From: Carex sylvatica
Lineage: Eukaryota > Streptophyta > Magnoliopsida > Poales > Cyperaceae
DNA length: 64,000 bases
Direction: 5' to 3'
Assembly: GCA_964058845.1 (NCBI GenBank)
Contig: CAXKVR010000138.1
Location: 682,001 to 746,000 of the forward strand
The notes beneath the pieces were generated by a model. It worked only from the letters and a program-made list of their open reading frames with translations. It was not told the origin of the DNA and ran no database searches. The translations under genes and the position numbers were made by a program. Shown here one piece after another: positions 1 through 11,194 of this stretch; position 1 is the first letter of the stretch; each line of letters opens with the position of its first letter.

Positions 1-67
1 ATCTTGCAATATGGACTGCTGCAATATTTCCTTCTTTGCTTTGATACAAAATGTGTCAGCTTGTTCT

Positions 68-1721
68 TTCCATACTCCCCCTCAAGTTGGTGCATAGATA
101 TCTGTCATGTCTAATCTTTCAATTGAGTCATTGAATATTTTACTCAACACCGGTTTCGTTAGTACATCTGCACGTTGTTCACTTGATCGTACAAATAGTA
201 TTGTAATAACCTTAGCTTCCAATTTCTCTTTGATGAAGTGTCTATCCACCTCAACATGTTTTGTTCGGTCGTGCTGCACCGGGTTATGAGAGATATCGAT
301 GACAGCTTTATTATCACACAATAATCTCATTTCGGACTTTGGTTCAAAACCTAGTTCTGTTAAAAATTTCTTTAACCATAACAGCTCACAGATTGCTTTC
401 ACCATTCCTCTAAATTATGATTCTGCACTGGAGAGCGCAACAACATTCTATTTTTTGCTCTTTCATGTTACCAGGTTTTCACCTACAAATGTGAAGTATC
501 ATACTGTTGATTTTCGATCCATCACACACCCTGCCCAATCTGCATCACTATAAGCCATTATATTTAAGTGTGAATTTTTCTTAAATGTAATACATTTTCC
601 TGGTACGCCTTTCAAGTACTTGAGAATTCTCATCACTGCCTCTAAATGTTCTTCCTTGAAAGAGTGCATAAACTGACTAACAATGCTCACAGTATATGCA
701 ATGTCAGGTCTAGTGTGAGATAAATAAATCAGCTTTCTAACTAACCTTTGATATCTTTTTATGTTGATTGGTGTGTGATCCGAATAGGCATCTAATTTTA
801 AGTTTGGAACCATTGGAGTATCAACCGGTTTACACTCTAACAATCCAACTTCAGTAAGAAGGTCAAGTATATATTTTCTTTGAGATAAATAAATACCTTC
901 TTTATTTCAAGACACCTCGATACCCAAAAATTATTTTAGTCCACCAAGATTTTTCATCTCAAATTCCCTAGATAATCTTTCCTCCAAGTTTTGTATCTCC
1001 CCTTTGTCATTACCTGTTATGATCATGTCATCGACATAGATTATCAAGATCGTAATTTTACCTTGGCTCTTCTTATAGGACATAGTGTGATCAGATTCAC
1101 TTTGTGTGTACCCATATCCTTTCATCGCCTGACAGAAATGTCCGAACCATGCTCTCGGTGACTGCTTTAGTCTGTATAATGACTTCTTTAATCTGCACAC
1201 CTTGTTCATGTTAGTTGATAATTGATAGCCAGGAGATACCTCCATATAGATCTCTTCTTTTAATTCCTCATGTAGAAATGTATTCTTTACGTCAAATTGG
1301 TATAATGGCCAATCCAGATTTGCTGCAAGAGATAAAAGAACTCTAACAGAATTTAATTTAGCAACTGGAGAAAAAAATTCTTGAAAATCGATCCCGTAGA
1401 TTTGAGTATAACCTTTTGCTACTAATAGGGCTTTGTACCTTTCAACTTTCCCTTTTACATCATACATCACAGTATATACCCATTTGCACCCTACTATTTT
1501 CTTTCCAACAGGTAGATCAGTTAGTTACCAACTTACCATGTGTCATTTTTCTCCAATGCATCCATTTCTACATTCATTGCATGAATCCATTTTGGGTCAT
1601 TTCTAGCTTCCTCTAATCTTTCTGGTATGACTATAGATGATATATGATTCACAAAGCCTTTCCTTTGCCATGATTCCTTCAAGGAACTAACACAAGGTAC
1701 AGAATCATAAATTATAAGCAC
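68..1721 (-). pseudogene. Ty1/copia retrotransposon pol remnant (reverse transcriptase and RNase H)
   Basis: This is the 3' half of a copia-type polyprotein in at least four reading-frame pieces on the minus strand. From 5' to 3' they are 1721-1533 (lead-in to the reverse transcriptase, with a W-I-H-A-M motif), 1470-931 (reverse transcriptase core with the catalytic YVDDM box and the copia-typical VAKGYTQ and FSPVAK stretches), 843-499 (RT/RNase H connection, including SDADWAG) and 405-82 (end of RNase H, with LRLLCDNKA-like and DVLTKP motifs). Stops and frameshifts separate the pieces, so no functional enzyme can be made. Gag, protease and integrase are missing to the right of 1721, and no LTR is visible. 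It is a truncated old copy. The copia assignment is secure from the motifs; the lineage is not. Confidence 0.9.
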
Positions 1722-2714
1722 TTGCTTTGAAAATAAGATGTTTTCGTAATTTTGGCCATATAAGCAATTATAAGCATACTAACACGAAGTACAATTCTCT
1801 TCACTTCAAAAGCAATTATAAGCATAACAACAATTTTGGCATAATTATAATCATACAACATGCAACCTTTATAACCATAACAGAAATTACAGGATAAATA
1901 AGAAGAAAAAGCATCAAACACAAAGCACAAGAACAATTACCAGATATGACAACATTTGCATACATATAGAAAATAAATAAATAAAATTTAGGGTTAAAGA
2001 AAATAAATATTTTATCGACTAGTACATCAAATAACTTAAAAACAGCAAAGAGTACAACAAATAGCAGTAACTTAAGAACAGTAAGTACAACAAAGAGTAT
2101 AGAAAATAACTTATATGTCAAAACATGTATGCTTTGAAGTCGAAGTCCTCACCTTCAATGCCATCTTCACTGTCATCTTTACCGTCATCTTCACTTTAGA
2201 CATTGCCTTTTACAATAGACAAGGTGAATTTTAGTACATGAAACAAATTACTGGAGTAGCAGGAAAGGTCAGTACTTACTAGCTGTAAAACTCATGTTCA
2301 TCATATTAGAATACCCATTGAAGGTCTGCGGTGCTTCCCCATATGGAAATTAGACTGCTGCTGATGAGAAATACCATGCATTTTCCTACCAGGCAAGAAA
2401 CAGGTCGAATATTCTGGTACGTCAAAGTAAAAGAAAACAATAATGCTAACCTCCATGGGATGGACCCATGAATGATTTAGGAAATCATGTTTTCGTGAAA
2501 CAAAGAGCATTTTGGAGGAAGATTGGAAGTATTTGTAGACATGGTCAGTCATTATGTATTTAAGACAAATAGTCGGACTGCTCATTTTTGTTGTTCCAGT
2601 ACCATTTCCTGTTACAGAATGCTTGTACCCACAAAAAAATGATGATAACCATTGCCCAAAATACCCTTCATTTCTCAATATGAAGATTAAACACACCGTT
2701 TGAGTTTAGGTCCG
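1722..2714. other. AT-rich stretch without a recognised gene
   Basis: The short open frames here have no recognisable domains. A motif resembling GCAATTATAAGCATA recurs several times between 1765 and 1860, giving a weak local repeat. I see no RNA gene or transposon terminus. Confidence 0.5.
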
Positions 2715-2850
2715 GACAGTCCGATCAGAATCCGGGCCAATCTTGCCACGCCTATAATGCACGGGTCCTTTAATATTCGTGTGGATTTAAATCGGACAGT
2801 CCAAATCTAAACTCAAAATTTGAGTTAATTCAGAGGATACGGATTCGATT
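2715..2850 (+). repeat. Dispersed palindromic repeat, copy 1 (AACTCAAA...TTTGAGTTAA)
   Basis: A short inverted pair of AACTCAAA/TTTGAGTT is followed by TTAATTCAGAGGATA. The same arrangement recurs at 50195-50310 and twice at 58112-58535, with similar upstream sequence ending in a stretch like AAATCRGACRGTYCAAAT. The four occurrences indicate a mobile or formerly mobile short family. No target duplication could be defined. Confidence 0.55.
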
Positions 2851-3416
2851 GTGACAGCGAGGATAAACATGATACCTCCTGTTTTACAGGTTCCCGATAT
2901 AGATTTTATGTACCCAGGTCTGGGGCTATGCATTTCAGATTGTGAACTCCTTTTTGCGCATGCACACACAAAGTTTTTTGTGACAGATTCCAACTTGGTT
3001 CCAGCTTTTCCTATTCCAGTAATCTTTAAGTAAATCGTCTTTTTTTTTTTTGAAATAAAGTGGTAGAGGCTAGGAGTGGCTTGGTTCGAGCTAGATTCTA
3101 GCTCAACTTGTTAATTTTGAACCGAGTTACAGTCGAGCGAGATAGATCTAGAGTATCTGAGCTAAAATATTAGCTTGAAATCGTGACAAGTCAGTTCAAG
3201 TTGGTTCATTGGATCTGACTAGATCTTGTTTTAAGAAGAACCAAGGCCATCTCTAGAATTGATTTTTACTAATCAAAGAACCAAGCTAGGATGCTATTTT
3301 GCCTTTCAATCATTCCTTTTCATTAATTGTGGCCCGCTCTCTTTATTATGCACCCAACTGGTGCCTTGGACATTCCGCATATGACGACCACGACGACCAC
3401 AACAATAATAATAATA
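2851..3416. other. Intergenic, no feature seen
   Basis: The stretch holds only short open frames without recognisable domains, a T-run near 3041-3052, and a short trinucleotide-like tract just before 3417. Confidence 0.4.
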
Positions 3417-3953
3417 GGGAATTTCATATATACCCTTCAAAAATCTTGAAATTATATATTTCCTTTTAAATTCATAATATCATACAAAAAAACCCACAAA
3501 CTAATCGAATTATTATTTTTTATTAAAATTCATTTTAATTTATAAAGTTTTTATTTTATCATTTATTTAAAAACAAAAATGTATAACATGTTCAAGAAAT
3601 ATTCAATTTTCTAATTTGATGATTTGTGAGAACAAATGGTTCATTTCTCTACTTGTGATGCATACATAGTGGCATATTATGCATATATTTGTGTGTGTGG
3701 TACAAGTAAGAAAATAAATTATTTGCTCTCACAAATAAACAAATTAGAAGACTAAATATTTCTCTTGCATATATATTTTTATTTTTTTAATAAAGGTTAA
3801 AATGTAAACTTTATAAATTTAAAATGAAGTTTAATTGAAAAAACAAAAAATAGGTAAAATTTATGAGTTTTTGAAATTTAGAAGGATTGAAATTATGAAT
3901 TTTAGAAGGAAAAACAATATCGAGATATTTAAAGGATATACATGAAAATTCTC
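3417..3953. mobile_element. Palindromic MITE, about 537 bp
   Basis: The two halves are reverse complements over essentially their whole length. The left end GGGAATTTCATATATACC pairs with the right end, whose complement reads GAGAATTTTCATGTATATCC. Inner blocks pair as well, for example around 3530-3560 with 3800-3830. The element lies inside an (ATA)n tract, so the target duplication cannot be read reliably: the flanking 9-mers match at only about 6 of 9 positions. The size and structure fit a non-autonomous DNA transposon, but the superfamily is uncertain. Confidence 0.65.
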
Positions 3954-3956
3954 TTA

Positions 3957-3987
3957 TAAATAATAATAATAATAATAATAATAATTG
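3957..3987. repeat. (TAA)n microsatellite
   Basis: An uninterrupted TAA/ATA run borders the right end of the palindromic MITE. A shorter ATA run borders its left end, suggesting insertion into a trinucleotide tract. Confidence 0.85.
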
Positions 3988-4368
3988 TTTTATATTTTGC
4001 CCATTCTAATTTACTATGCAATCCGTTTGATAATATTACACATACCCCACCCCATTGCAAAACGAAGTAAAACGATAGTACCACCGAAAATGAACTTTTC
4101 AAATAATAAAAAAAAGAAACCGACAAAAGAAAAACAATATGCATATATGCTGCACCGCTGAGCAGGGCTGCTTATTTTTTTTTATTTTTTTTTGTAAATC
4201 GACGTACGTAAAAGAACTATCGATCAAAAGATTAGCTATCCATGGTTCGTTTTCTTTTTTGAAGTAACAAACTTTTTTTGAAGGTCTAGTTTCAAATTTG
4301 CTATAATTAATAGTACAATTAATTACTTAAAAGTTTGTGCTGGTTCTTCCACAAATTTAAGTTACGAT

Positions 4369-4595
4369 CGAGGAAACAGCTGTAGCTTTTGGCAGGCTGA
4401 TCCGATTACGAATATATTTTAATCTATTTCGTGCATATTAATTTTATGAACATGGAAGATTTTTAATTGTAAACAATATATATATAATATATCAATTGTT
4501 CAACTGCGCGCTCCAGTTAGCAGAAAACCACCTGGGATTATACTGAAGTCAAGCAATTAGCTATTTGGGCTGGAAACACTATGAATATAAATTAT
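4369..4595 (+). repeat. Inverted duplication, arm A (left part)
   Basis: This segment aligns in reverse-complement orientation to about 12245-12483. Shared blocks include ATTGTAAACAATAT, TGCGCTCCAGTTA, and GGCTGGAAACACTATGAATA immediately before the Mutator-like insertion at 4596. Arm A continues after that insertion at 6665-6735. The two arms bracket the ABCG gene, so part of its upstream region has been copied in inverted orientation to its 3' side, or the reverse. Confidence 0.75.
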
Positions 4596-6664
4596 GAGAA
4601 AAGGTGTTCATCCACACTGTTTGTTCATCATCTGTCTACTAACATTATTCACTCTCAGTTTAACTGTTTTTAACGGAATCTGATCTCCACTTTCTAACGA
4701 CAACTCAAATTCGCGTATATAAACTTTTCTTTGTCCGATCGTTTCTTTTCTTTTTTTAATTTCATTTTTGAAATTTTCTTTTCCGATCAAATTTTTTACT
4801 TGATGACACCATTTCCTTCCTATTTTTCTTCGCCATTTCATTCAAATTATTGTCGTTATTGAAGAAACTTTAGACGTGGCATAAAAACCTTCCTTCCAGA
4901 TCTAATTTTTTTCTTCCTGAGGCGATTTCCTTTCGTGATTTCTCTCCTCATTCTCTCTCCCCCGTCTGGCTGATCGTGAATTTTGAATTCAATTTTAACT
5001 TCGATCTATAAACTTCGTTGATCCCTGATTCTAAAGATGTGATACTTATACAGATTTCCACAACCTCTCTTCACTGATCGGTTCTTCGTGTCCTCACTTC
5101 TCACTGTACAACGACTTAATCCCATGATGACGATCTCCAAATCGGCGGTGACGCTCCATTTAAATCTAATGAGTTATTTCTTTATTTCTGTTGAATTTGT
5201 TGTTTGATTTGATGCAGTAACAGATCTAGTATTGTTTTGAACTTTTATTTGAATTTGTTATTTAATTTGATGTAGTAAGGAATCTCGTAATTATTTCTTT
5301 ATTTATTTGATTTGATGCAGTAAGGGATCTCGTAATCATTTTGTGAAAATTTTGGAGAAAAGAGATGATAGAGAGGCGATATGGAGTATTGATCTGTTAA
5401 TTTTACAGTATTTCCCTGTTAATTTTACAGTATTCATCTTGTTATTTTACAGCATTCATCTTGTGATTTTACAATATTCATCTTGTGAAAATCTGAAGGA
5501 AAGATATGATAAAGAGGCGATATGGAGTATTGATATGTTAATTTTACAGTATTCATTTTGTAATTTTACAGTATTCATCTTGTAGAAATCTGGAGGAAAA
5601 AAATGATAGAGAGGCGATATGGAGTATTGATACTGGTAGTTTCAAAGTTTCATTTAACAATGTGGTTGTGAATATTTGACTGTATTGATCTTGTCTGTGG
5701 ACACACATATAAATACAGTTCATTGTATACAGTAACAGATCTAGCATTTTAACAGAGATTTTATCTGAATATTATTTGTATGTTGTTATTTTGTTTGATT
5801 GTGTATTCGCCATTTTTTACAGTACATATATATCTTAATTACAAGATATATGTAATATTTTACAGGATATGACACATTAAATTTGTACTGGTAGTTTCAA
5901 AGTTTCTGGATGTTTGAAAATTTTAATTATATTTTTTGTAAGATGTATTATATAAGTTACAGCATTGAGTTAGTAATTTTACAGGATTGACGCAAGTCAA
6001 ATGAAAGTTTTTCTGGATGTTTGAAAATGATAATTATATTTTTATATTATTTGTTACATAAGTTACCTCATAGAGCTAGTAATTTTACAAGATTGACACA
6101 AGTCTAATGACAGTGTTCTAGGATGGTTGAAAATGATAATTACGTTTTTATAATATTTGTTACATAAGTTACAGCATTGATTTAGCAATTTTACAGGATT
6201 GGCGCAAGTTAATTTTACAGCATTGATTTTGCAGTATTGAAATTTACAGTGAGAGCATGAAGGAAAAAATTATGAAAAAAAAAAAATTAATTAATTTTGT
6301 GGGAAAAAATATTTTTGAGGTGTATTTTGAAAAAAAAAATGCCAATTGTAGATGTTTTCCGGTTTTAGAAGTTTTGTAAAATTATCATTAACCGCAAATA
6401 GCTGTCATTAACTACAAATAACTGTTAGTACAAAAGGTACAATTAGTTGTCAAGTAATCCCGTACGAAATACAGTTAGTTTGCCAAGCTGCAAACCGTTA
6501 ATGAAAGTTTCTGAATGTTTAAAATTTTTTATTACGTTTTTTATAAGATTGCTTTTGTAAGTTACAGTATTAAATTATTAAATTTACAAAATTGACGCAG
6601 ATCAAATGACCGTTTTTATGTGGACAAATGGTAGACAAATGTCTATGGATAATTAGACGCTTTC
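4596..6664. mobile_element. Mutator-like non-autonomous element, 2.07 kb, 9-bp TSD
   Basis: Perfect 9-bp direct repeats ATAAATTAT at 4587-4595 and 6665-6673 flank the element. The ends form a degenerate inverted repeat of about 45 bp (GAGAAAAGGTGTTCATCCA on the left; the complement of the right end begins GAAAGCGTCTAATTATCCA). A 9-bp duplication and a leading G are typical of Mutator-like elements. The arm B copy of this locus near 12.2 kb lacks the insertion, an independent sign that the boundaries are right. No transposase or host gene fragment is recognisable inside. The first 500 bp resemble an untranslated leader, and the rest is a degenerate repeat field. The element lies about 0.6 kb upstream of the ABCG start and could affect its promoter (inference). 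Confidence 0.7.
5180..6240 (+). repeat. Degenerate internal repeats (TTTTACAGTATTCATCTTGT type)
   Basis: Inside the Mutator-like element, the phrase TTTTACAGYATTSAT recurs more than ten times with variable spacing. A longer unit containing GAGGCGATATGGAGTATTGAT occurs three times (near 5374, 5515 and 5611), and GATGCAGTAA-type phrases recur near 5212, 5270 and 5317. Subterminal or internal repeats of this kind are common in non-autonomous DNA transposons. Confidence 0.6.
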
Positions 6665-6735
6665 ATAAATTATATATAATTACACATCTCAGTTTACGTA
6701 TCCCATGTACGTACGGTTGATATTCCTTCATTGCG
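6665..6735 (+). repeat. Inverted duplication, arm A (right part)
   Basis: This is the continuation of arm A beyond the Mutator-like insertion. ATATAATTACACATCTCAG, then TTTACGTATCCC, then GATATTCCTTCATTGCGCA match the complement of 12180-12235. Similarity stops after about 6735. Confidence 0.7.
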
Positions 6736-7273
6736 CAGTAGGAACTGTTCAAGATAATAAAGACGTACAACCTCAATTTGGTCTAACTGATAAAAATACT
6801 AAATATAAAATTTTGGCAATATGATGGACGATAGATATATATGAAGGACAACTTAATTTTTTTCGTGTATTGTAGGGGCCAAGCATGAATATGTAATATT
6901 TTAATTAAGAGGGCCATATATACATGTAATGAACAGCAAAAGAGCATTTACGTACGTGTATACAGAAGTATAATTAATTATTTCATATAATTAACAGTTT
7001 TTAATAATTAAGTAAAACTAAACTTGCTTAATTAATATTCAGTAAATGCTGGATGCCACTTAATAACGTCCGTGTTGAGGAATAGTACGTAGTATTCTCA
7101 GACAATCAATAAAATTAAAAAGACCAAGCTAATTAAGAAATATACCCGTCCATTGTTTTGATATACAGATTACCTAATTGAATATGTTTAAGTACATATC
7201 CTCCTTTCCAGAGAAGATTAGATATAAGAAGCCAAAGCATCACTAGTTTTGCATGCACCTCAACTCCTCCGCC
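6736..7273 (+). promoter_or_regulatory. Upstream region of the ABCG gene with a TATA-like box
   Basis: This is the AT-rich 5' flank. GATATAAG at 7221-7228 is the nearest TATA-like element. If transcription began about 30 bp downstream, the ATG at 7274 would be favoured over the one at 7253. Several ACGT cores (for example near 6712, 6764, 6952 and 7088) are possible bZIP-type sites but are not diagnostic. The promoter assignment is an inference from position. Confidence 0.35.
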
Positions 7274-9370
7274 ATGGAACTACAACACAATCCAAATTCA
7301 TCTCATCTGGTCTTAGATGTTGTCTCCCCTTCTGCCCATGAAACCCGATCTTCAAATGTCGGCATCGACCGGCCACCTATGTTTGTGCTCTCCTTTACTG
7401 ACATTACCTACAAAGTACGCCAATCTAAAAGGCTATCGATTTCTCCTTTGTCCAAAAGTAACAAAGTAGATTCGACAGCAGCTGTCCGCCCTCATGTTCG
7501 CACCTTGCTTGATTCTGTCTCTGGTGAGGCAAGGGAAGGAGAGATATTTGCCATTCTCGGTGCAAGTGGGTCGGGGAAATCAACCTTGATCGATGCATTG
7601 GCAAATCGCATTGTCGGTAAGAGCTTACAGGGCTCGATTACCCTAAATGGAGACATTTTAAAGAGCAGTCTTTTGAAGGTTCTATCCGCATATGTGATGC
7701 AAGACGACCTTCTTTATCCGATGCTTACTGTGAAAGAAACCCTCATGTATGCGGCGGAGTTCAGGTTGCCACGGTCCATGCCCAAGGAAAAGAAGAAGAA
7801 ACGTGTTGAAGAACTCATCAAGCAACTCGGCCTTGAGGCTGCAAAAAATACTATAATTGGAGATGAGGGGCACCGTGGGGTCTCAGGTGGTGAGCGTAGG
7901 AGAGTATCGATAGGCATGGACATAGTTCACGACCCGATATTGCTCTTCCTTGATGAACCAACCTCTGGCCTTGACTCGACCAGTGCATTTATGGTGGTCG
8001 AGGTCCTTAAAGAGATTTCTAGAAGAGGTAGCATTGTGATGCTTTCCATCCACCAACCAAGCTATCGCATCCTTAACCTCCTCGACCGCCTCCTATTACT
8101 TTCTCGTGGCCAGACTGTCTTCTACGGCCCACCGAGCAATCTCTCAATGTACTTCTCAGAGTTTGGCAAGCCGATACCAGATAATGAAAACCCTACTGAG
8201 TTCGCACTTGATCTAATCCGTGAGAGGGAGGCATTTGATGGTGCAGAAGAACTTGTAGATTTCAATAAGACTTGGAAAAGGCGGCACCAAAATGACTTGT
8301 TCCCTTCGGATCAAGGAGATGCATCACATGTACCTCTTGACCAAGCGATTGCTGCTAGCTTTGCTAATGGCAGACTGGTCTCTGGCACTAATAACACCGC
8401 CAATGCGTCGGTGACATCTGTGCGCAAGTTCACAAACCCGTTTTGGATAGAGATGGGGGTGCTAACAAAGCGCGCCTTCACAAATACTAATCGCATGCCA
8501 GAGCTATTCATGATCCGACTGGGTGCAGTTCTTGTCACCGGCATTATCCTTGCAACAATTTATTGGAGGCTTGACAACACCCCAAAAGGAGTGCAAGAGC
8601 GGCTTGGTTTCTTTGCAATCGGCATGTCTACCATGTTCTACACGTGTGCCGATGCACTTCCGGTGTTTATGCAAGAGCGTTACATCTACATGAGAGAGAC
8701 AGCTCACAATGCATACCGCAAATCCTCCTTTGTGCTTTCCAATGCAATCATCAGCTTCCCACCACTAGTCCTTCTATCGTTTGGCTTTGCACTCACAACC
8801 TTTTTCGCAGTGGGCCTAGATGGTGGCATGTCGGGTTTTTTTTTCTACACAGCAATCATTCTCGCCTCCTTCTGGGCAGGTAGTGGTTTCGTCACCTTTT
8901 TGTCTGGAGTTGTGAGTCACATTATAGTTGGCTACACAATTGTCGTTGCAATTTTAGCCTACTATTTATTATTTAGCGGGTTCTTTATCAACCGTGACCG
9001 GATTCCAGACTACTGGATCTGGTTTCATTATATCTCACTTGTGAAATATCCATACCAAGCAGTGTTGCAGAATGAGTTTAGCAATCCGAACAAATGTTTT
9101 GTCAGAGGCATACAAATGTTTTCCAACACTCCCATCGACGCCTTTCCTGAGTCAACAAAGGTGGAAGTTCTCGCAAGTATAAGCAGCTCACTCGGTTTGA
9201 ACCTAACTAATGCCACATGTATCACAACTGGACCTGATATTGTGAGCCGAAATTCGGTTGATGATCTCACCAAGTGGAATAGCCTTTGGGTAACAGTAGC
9301 ATGGGGATTCTTTTATCGGTTTTTGTTCTACGTTGTGTTGTTGATGAGAGGCAAGAACAAGAGGAAGTAA
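7274..9370 (+). CDS. ABCG half-size transporter (WBC type), intronless
   Basis: This encodes a 698-residue ATP-driven exporter with the ABCG order: nucleotide-binding domain first, then the membrane domain. Visible motifs are Walker [10 protein letters not shown] (residues 96-104), Q-loop Gln143, signature VSGGERRR (203-210), Walker B LLFLDE (223-228), and the H-loop His260 in SIHQPS. The C-terminal half carries about six hydrophobic segments (roughly 410-430, 443-463, 490-515, 520-545, 550-570, 672-690). A large loop with two Cys lies before the last segment. The [16 protein letters not shown] and [12 protein letters not shown] stretches and the single exon point to the plant clade containing Arabidopsis ABCG1/2/6/16/20, whose members export suberin, cutin or pollen-wall precursors. 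The substrate here is inferred only, and the protein would act at the plasma membrane as a dimer. I prefer the ATG at 7274 (context GCCATGG) over the in-frame ATG at 7253 (weak context); the latter adds seven residues. No damage is visible. Confidence 0.95.
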   Translation: MELQHNPNSSHLVLDVVSPSAHETRSSNVGIDRPPMFVLSFTDITYKVRQSKRLSISPLSKSNKVDSTAAVRPHVRTLLDSVSGEAREGEIFAILGASGSGKSTLIDALANRIVGKSLQGSITLNGDILKSSLLKVLSAYVMQDDLLYPMLTVKETLMYAAEFRLPRSMPKEKKKKRVEELIKQLGLEAAKNTIIGDEGHRGVSGGERRRVSIGMDIVHDPILLFLDEPTSGLDSTSAFMVVEVLKEISRRGSIVMLSIHQPSYRILNLLDRLLLLSRGQTVFYGPPSNLSMYFSEFGKPIPDNENPTEFALDLIREREAFDGAEELVDFNKTWKRRHQNDLFPSDQGDASHVPLDQAIAASFANGRLVSGTNNTANASVTSVRKFTNPFWIEMGVLTKRAFTNTNRMPELFMIRLGAVLVTGIILATIYWRLDNTPKGVQERLGFFAIGMSTMFYTCADALPVFMQERYIYMRETAHNAYRKSSFVLSNAIISFPPLVLLSFGFALTTFFAVGLDGGMSGFFFYTAIILASFWAGSGFVTFLSGVVSHIIVGYTIVVAILAYYLLFSGFFINRDRIPDYWIWFHYISLVKYPYQAVLQNEFSNPNKCFVRGIQMFSNTPIDAFPESTKVEVLASISSSLGLNLTNATCITTGPDIVSRNSVDDLTKWNSLWVTVAWGFFYRFLFYVVLLMRGKNKRK

Positions 9371-9847
9371 AAGAATTACTGATTACTTCCTATATAATTG
9401 ATTTGAGCTCAAATTTCTTTCTTTTCTGTCTAATAAATGTTAATACTTAAAAGTTGTGTGTATTTGAATAGTATCACAAGAAAGAACACACAGAAGCAGA
9501 AGGGCTTGCTTTCTATCTTTTTCTTTTTTTTGTATGGTTAAATTGGATCAAAGGATAGATGGTTAACGTTATAAAAAGATAGAAAGGATGTTTGCTTCTT
9601 TTCTTTGCTCTTTTTGTTTCTTGTACTGTATGTTTAAGTGGATTGTCATGTAATGTTGTATTTGACTTATACTTGGGTTTTTTTTCAACCGTTTACACTA
9701 AGATTTTGTTCATAATATGTATGTGATTTTTGGTGTCAATTAATGAATGCAAGCGTGTGTGTGATTTCTTGTTTTTTTTGTATATATCTGCTGGAGATTT
9801 ATTGATTAGTTATCAGAAGACGTTGCATTAAATGGAGATTTGACAAG
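9371..9847 (+). terminator. ABCG 3' untranslated region and possible polyadenylation signal
   Basis: AATAAA at 9432-9437 lies about 60 bp after the stop and is followed by T-rich sequence. That suits a plant 3' end, but the cleavage site cannot be read from sequence. No other gene is visible up to the TG/G tract at 9848. Confidence 0.35.
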
Positions 9848-9873
9848 ATGTGTGTGTGTGTGTGTGCGTGCGT

Positions 9874-9904
<31 letters not shown>

Positions 9905-9917
9905 GGGGGAGGGGGTT
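9848..9917. repeat. Compound (TG)n-(G)n microsatellite
   Basis: About 20 TG/CG dinucleotides run into an uninterrupted G tract of roughly 20 bases, then GAGGGGGTTGGGGGG. The G tract could form a quadruplex. Length variation or assembly error is likely here. Confidence 0.9.
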
Positions 9918-10984
9918 GGGGGGTTCATATCTCTTGAGGAGATGACCTAATTATCGATATAGACATGCAATCTATACTAAATCAACTGTTATTAATTATA
10001 TTGTGATTGTTGCATCTAAAAACCAGATTTAATTTCCAACGGCTTGGTCTAGTCTTCTCCAAGTATAAATTATTAATTAAAACCCGTCCTGCATTTACTA
10101 TTTTTTCTAGTATGTTAGGAAATAGTACATAGCCTTTTGGGGTATCTATTATATATGGAGAAGAATTACTCCAAAAGTAAGAATTAATATAATTGAGGCG
10201 AAATTTACCAAGAAGAATAAGTCGGAAAAGGAGGGGCATCGATTCTGGGTACTACAAAAATTCGGAAAAATAATATAAACCTTCGATCCTATATATGAGT
10301 CATATGACCTCTCTCATATGGAGTATTACGTACAAATTTACAATACCTTAGAAGATGAACAAATTATGCATATATTTCGCAAGTAATTAATGTATGTATG
10401 TTCTGAGGGCCTTGTTGAGTTATTGTATTTTTTTTAAGGTTAGAGGACCAGCGTCTAACAATTTATATTAAAATATATAAAAAAGTTATTTACAGTGCCC
10501 TGGTTAACAACGCAAAATTAAAATGCCTATTTACAAAGATTTATCACTCCCTATATCACCTATGCGCGTATATCCCCGCTGTCTGAGCACCTCCCACTGT
10601 GTCCTCTGTTAGGCCAGGCACCAGTTTTTTTTTTTTTTTAGAGAGAAAGGTAAGGATCTATCCCTTAGATTTCATTTATAATGGATATAAGTTGTGTCGA
10701 GATTACAATATGCAAAACCAAATAAAAACAGCCACTCAAAAGAAGACCGAAAATTCAATCTATAAACCAAATCCTACACTAATATTGTAAATATAATGAA
10801 CTATTAACTTTGACTCTGTAGTCATTTAAAATGAAATGCAAAAAAAGAAAATAACTTTGACTCTGTGTCTGAGGTTGTCAATTATCAGGATTTTGTTTCG
10901 AAGCATCAATTATATGAAAACCACTACCCTAAGTGGCGCCTTCAACTTCTAGATTCTGTTTATGGTTTTTGTTATTTCGAGCCC
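9918..10984. other. Intergenic, no feature seen
   Basis: This is AT-rich sequence with a T-run at 10626-10639. It may include the decayed 3' end of the LINE fragment that begins at 10985, but nothing diagnostic is left. Confidence 0.4.
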
Positions 10985-11080
10985 CTATGACATTGCATGG
11001 TAGAATGAACTAATTACTGTATAATTGCCTTCCTTGTTCCATCTCCAATGTGATTTATCAATTGCATGAGCGTTTAGATT
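10985..11080 (-). pseudogene. LINE ORF2 fragment (segment before the zf-RVT domain)
   Basis: The minus-strand peptide contains DKSHWRWNKEGNYTVISSFY. This fits the plant LINE consensus around D-x-x-x-W-x-W-x-x-x-G-x-Y-x-V-x-S-x-Y, which lies just before the zinc-binding tail domain of non-LTR retrotransposon polyproteins. Only about 30 residues are recognisable, and flanking sequence gives no further domain. Assignment by motif only. Confidence 0.5.
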
Positions 11081-11194
11081 TTCTTGCGCCAGATTGCCCA
11101 CACTCCTATATTTAAAACTATGTTGTAGTATAGAAGTCAAAATTTTACAATAGACCCTTTTCCTATATTTTTTTTCTCCAACAGAAATAATCAC

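Noticed and set aside
2301..2696. 131-residue minus-strand open frame
   Set aside because: No recognisable domain, unusual composition, and no neighbouring exon or promoter signal.
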